NCBI GenBank assembly: GCA_933822405.4
Contig: CAKOGP040000779.1
Coordinates: 200,291-264,290 of the forward strand
Reading direction: 5' to 3'
Length of the DNA: 64,000 nt
Source: Cylindrotheca closterium
Lineage: Eukaryota; Bacillariophyta; Bacillariophyceae; Bacillariales; Bacillariaceae
Each line of letters begins with the position of its first letter. The stretch's first letter is position 1. Positions 62,269-64,000 of the stretch are shown in pieces. The translations under genes and the position numbers were made by a program. The notes under the pieces were generated by a model. That model did no database searches, was not told the DNA's origin, and saw only the letters and a program-made list of their open reading frames with translations.

Positions 62269-62616
62269 CATGCGGTTTCGTTGCAACCCATCCCAGACGG
62301 CATTGTACATCTTAACAACACTTTAGTAGAACATAATTCATAGACTCCGTTACACGAGATAGTGCAGCAAATTGTCATGTAAGTTGCCCGATTTTTCCAA
62401 AAGATGCAACTGGGATTACCATAGAGGGCAAAAGCCTGATGGAACTTATCAATCTGCAGGGTGAATGGACTAGGAGATTGCTTATTGAATACCTCCCCCC
62501 TTGAGAGCCTTTTAGCAGCCGCTTTGTAGTCACAGCCGAAAGGAACAAAAAACCTATGTCAGAGTGACGGAAGCTTTGGTTGCTAGATTGGCTTTCAATG
62601 TATTTGCTACGTCCTC
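62269..62616. other. Convergent intergenic spacer
   Basis: 348 bp between 3' ends. No gene or repeat noted. Confidence 0.4.
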
Positions 62617-64000
62617 CTAGCTCTTAGCTTCGTCATCTACGACATTCTTTTCACCAGAGTCATCAATTTGTTGCTGGTTGATGTTAAGGGATCTTTCAGA
62701 AGTACCAAGAAAAGATTTGATGTACCCTGCGTTCTTCTTTTTTCCAATGGAGTTCGATGACTGGGATCTCTGCATCAGCATTCGCCGAGATTCCCTCAGT
62801 TCATCACTTACCTTGTTGCTTCGTCTTTTTGGATCCTTGGATCGACTCAGTCTCCTTCGCACTGCACCCGGAGACCGTGGTGCCGAGCTGATGCTGCTGG
62901 ACCGTGATCGTGCAGATGTTGACAATGATGATTGCTTTGCAAGTGATTCAATTTCGTTGGATGACCGAGACCGAAATGAATCACCTTGATTTTCACTGTC
63001 TGCCTGTGATTGATCAGTTCCATTATCATTCAATGGTGCTGTTGTTGCTGAAAGCGTGTTGATGCTCCGGCGACTCTGCTTCCTTCGCACCGCCGCCGGA
63101 GAGCGTGGTGCTGAGCTAATGCTACTGGAACGCCGTCTTGAGGATGTCGATGCTTCCTTTGATTCAGTATCGTTGGTTGACCCCCGAGATTGCAAAGAAT
63201 CATCTTTGATTGATGGATTGCTCAGCTTCCTTCGCACAACGGCGGGAGAACGTGATGCTGACCTGTTACTGAAGCTGGAACGTTGTGATATGGATGCTTC
63301 CTTTGTGAGTGATTCCGTATCGTTGGATGGCTGAGACTGCAAAGGATCATTCTTGATGGATCGGTTACTCAGCTTTCTTCGTGGTACTACGGCCGGAGAG
63401 CGTGATGATGAGCTGTTACCCATGCTGGACCGCCGTGATGTGGATGCTTCCTTTGATTCAGTATCGTTGGATGACTGAGACCGAAAAGAATCTTCCTTGA
63501 TGGATCGATTATTTAGCTTCCTTCGCACTACGGCCGGAGAACGTGATGCTGAACCGTTACCGATGCTGGAGCGTCGTGATGTGGATACTTGGTCTTCGAC
63601 TAATTCAGTATCATTGGTTGGCTGAGGCCGAGCAGAGGTGCTGGATCGAGTACTCATTTTCCTTCGGACCACTGCCGGAGAGCGTGGTGCAGAGCTGATG
63701 CTGCCTGAACGTGATCGTGTTGCGTTGGATGTTTCCTTTGCAAGTGATTCCGCGTCGTCAGATGCCCGTGATCGCAACGAATCTTCTTGAGCTCCATTTT
63801 CATGTTGTTGATCATTTGCAGTAGCATCAGCAATCATTGGTATGGTTGGAAGCTTGGTGCTCCGACGACTAGTAGTGCTAGTTCGACCGCCTCCCTGAAG
63901 TCTTTTATTTGCAATCTCCACCAATCGGGTACCGCCGCGTCTTGCAGTCTTTGGCGAAAGGAGACCAAGCTGGTCGTCATCTTCCGAACCCTTTGTGGGC
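62617..64000 (-). CDS. Ser/Arg-rich repeat protein, 5' end beyond window
   Basis: The frame is open from the stop at 62617 to the right edge, and the sequence near the edge (SPKTARRGGTRLVEIANKR) still looks coding, so the start lies outside; at least 461 aa. The protein is highly charged and disordered, with six or so diverged repeats of about 45 residues built around SRSPAVVRRKL: RRSS[IM]GN, S[AS]SRSPAVVRRKL, NRSIK, SNDTESKEAS. The R-S-P and R-R-x-S contexts are good kinase targets. No catalytic domain, zinc finger or membrane segment is visible in the part present. RNA-associated, cytoskeletal or scaffold roles are all possible; none is shown. Confidence 0.65.
   Translation of the reverse strand, partial: PTKGSEDDDQLGLLSPKTARRGGTRLVEIANKRLQGGGRTSTTSRRSTKLPTIPMIADATANDQQHENGAQEDSLRSRASDDAESLAKETSNATRSRSGSISSAPRSPAVVRRKMSTRSSTSARPQPTNDTELVEDQVSTSRRSSIGNGSASRSPAVVRRKLNNRSIKEDSFRSQSSNDTESKEASTSRRSSMGNSSSSRSPAVVPRRKLSNRSIKNDPLQSQPSNDTESLTKEASISQRSSFSNRSASRSPAVVRRKLSNPSIKDDSLQSRGSTNDTESKEASTSSRRRSSSISSAPRSPAAVRRKQSRRSINTLSATTAPLNDNGTDQSQADSENQGDSFRSRSSNEIESLAKQSSLSTSARSRSSSISSAPRSPGAVRRRLSRSKDPKRRSNKVSDELRESRRMLMQRSQSSNSIGKKKNAGYIKSFLGTSERSLNINQQQIDDSGEKNVVDDEAKS

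Noticed and set aside
1..64000. Transposons, retroelements, viral genes, CRISPR arrays, toxin genes
   Set aside because: I looked for reverse transcriptase, integrase and transposase motifs, terminal repeats and spaced direct repeats, and saw none.

Overview
The window looks like nuclear DNA of a diatom (Bacillariophyta, probably pennate). Evidence: short GT-AG introns of about 60-190 nt; a plastid precursor with a diatom-type A/F cleavage site (23498-24463); a two-step plastid/thylakoid presequence (46918-47829); a likely fragment of a heat-shock-factor gene; BspA-type LRR kinases; P/T-rich and Asn-sequon-rich surface proteins; and one 5S rRNA gene. No transposon, organelle segment, tRNA or CRISPR array was found. 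The species cannot be named from the sequence alone.

Layout. 1-2326: 3' part of a RelA/SpoT-like plus TPR protein. 2433-13053: copy A of a membrane module: a Notum/pectin-acetylesterase-like hydrolase fused to a Patched/Dispatched-like RND protein, a double cytochrome b5 protein, and a ferric reductase/NADPH-oxidase-type oxidoreductase. 13.1-24.5 kb: a heat-shock-factor relic, a large LRR/EF-hand/kinase/PH protein, small unknown proteins and a plastid-type DUF1275 protein. 25082-36065: copy B of the module, rearranged, with two cytochrome b5 genes and a TMEM97-like EXPERA protein added. 36.6-42 kb: two tandem ER FKBPs with EF hands and HDEL/GDEL tails, then a secreted alpha-carbonic-anhydrase-like protein whose domain is split by five Cys-rich repeats. 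42513-42630: 5S rRNA. 43-46.5 kb: three tandem truncated-globin-like genes. 46.9-64 kb: a thylakoid-lumen protein, a SUMO protease in five exons, an EF-hand alanine aminotransferase, a THEP1 NTPase/uracil-DNA-glycosylase fusion, two membrane proteins facing apart, a third member of a small unknown family, and a Ser/Arg-rich repeat protein cut by the right edge.

How the genes may work together. The two copies of ferric reductase + membrane cytochrome b5 + hydrolase-RND are the striking feature. In each copy the reductase and a b5 gene are divergent and share an intergenic region containing a GGTCCCGG-type motif. With the TMEM97-like gene (relatives bind sterols and the sterol-sensing-domain protein NPC1), this suggests a membrane redox plus lipid/sterol-handling locus, possibly iron-related. 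That functional reading is inference. One of the two hydrolase domains appears to have lost its nucleophile.

Many genes contain introns. Exon coordinates were deduced from GT/AG signals, reading frame and agreement between paralogs, not from transcripts. Several long open frames lack an in-frame ATG at their far end; for those I chose the first plausible ATG.
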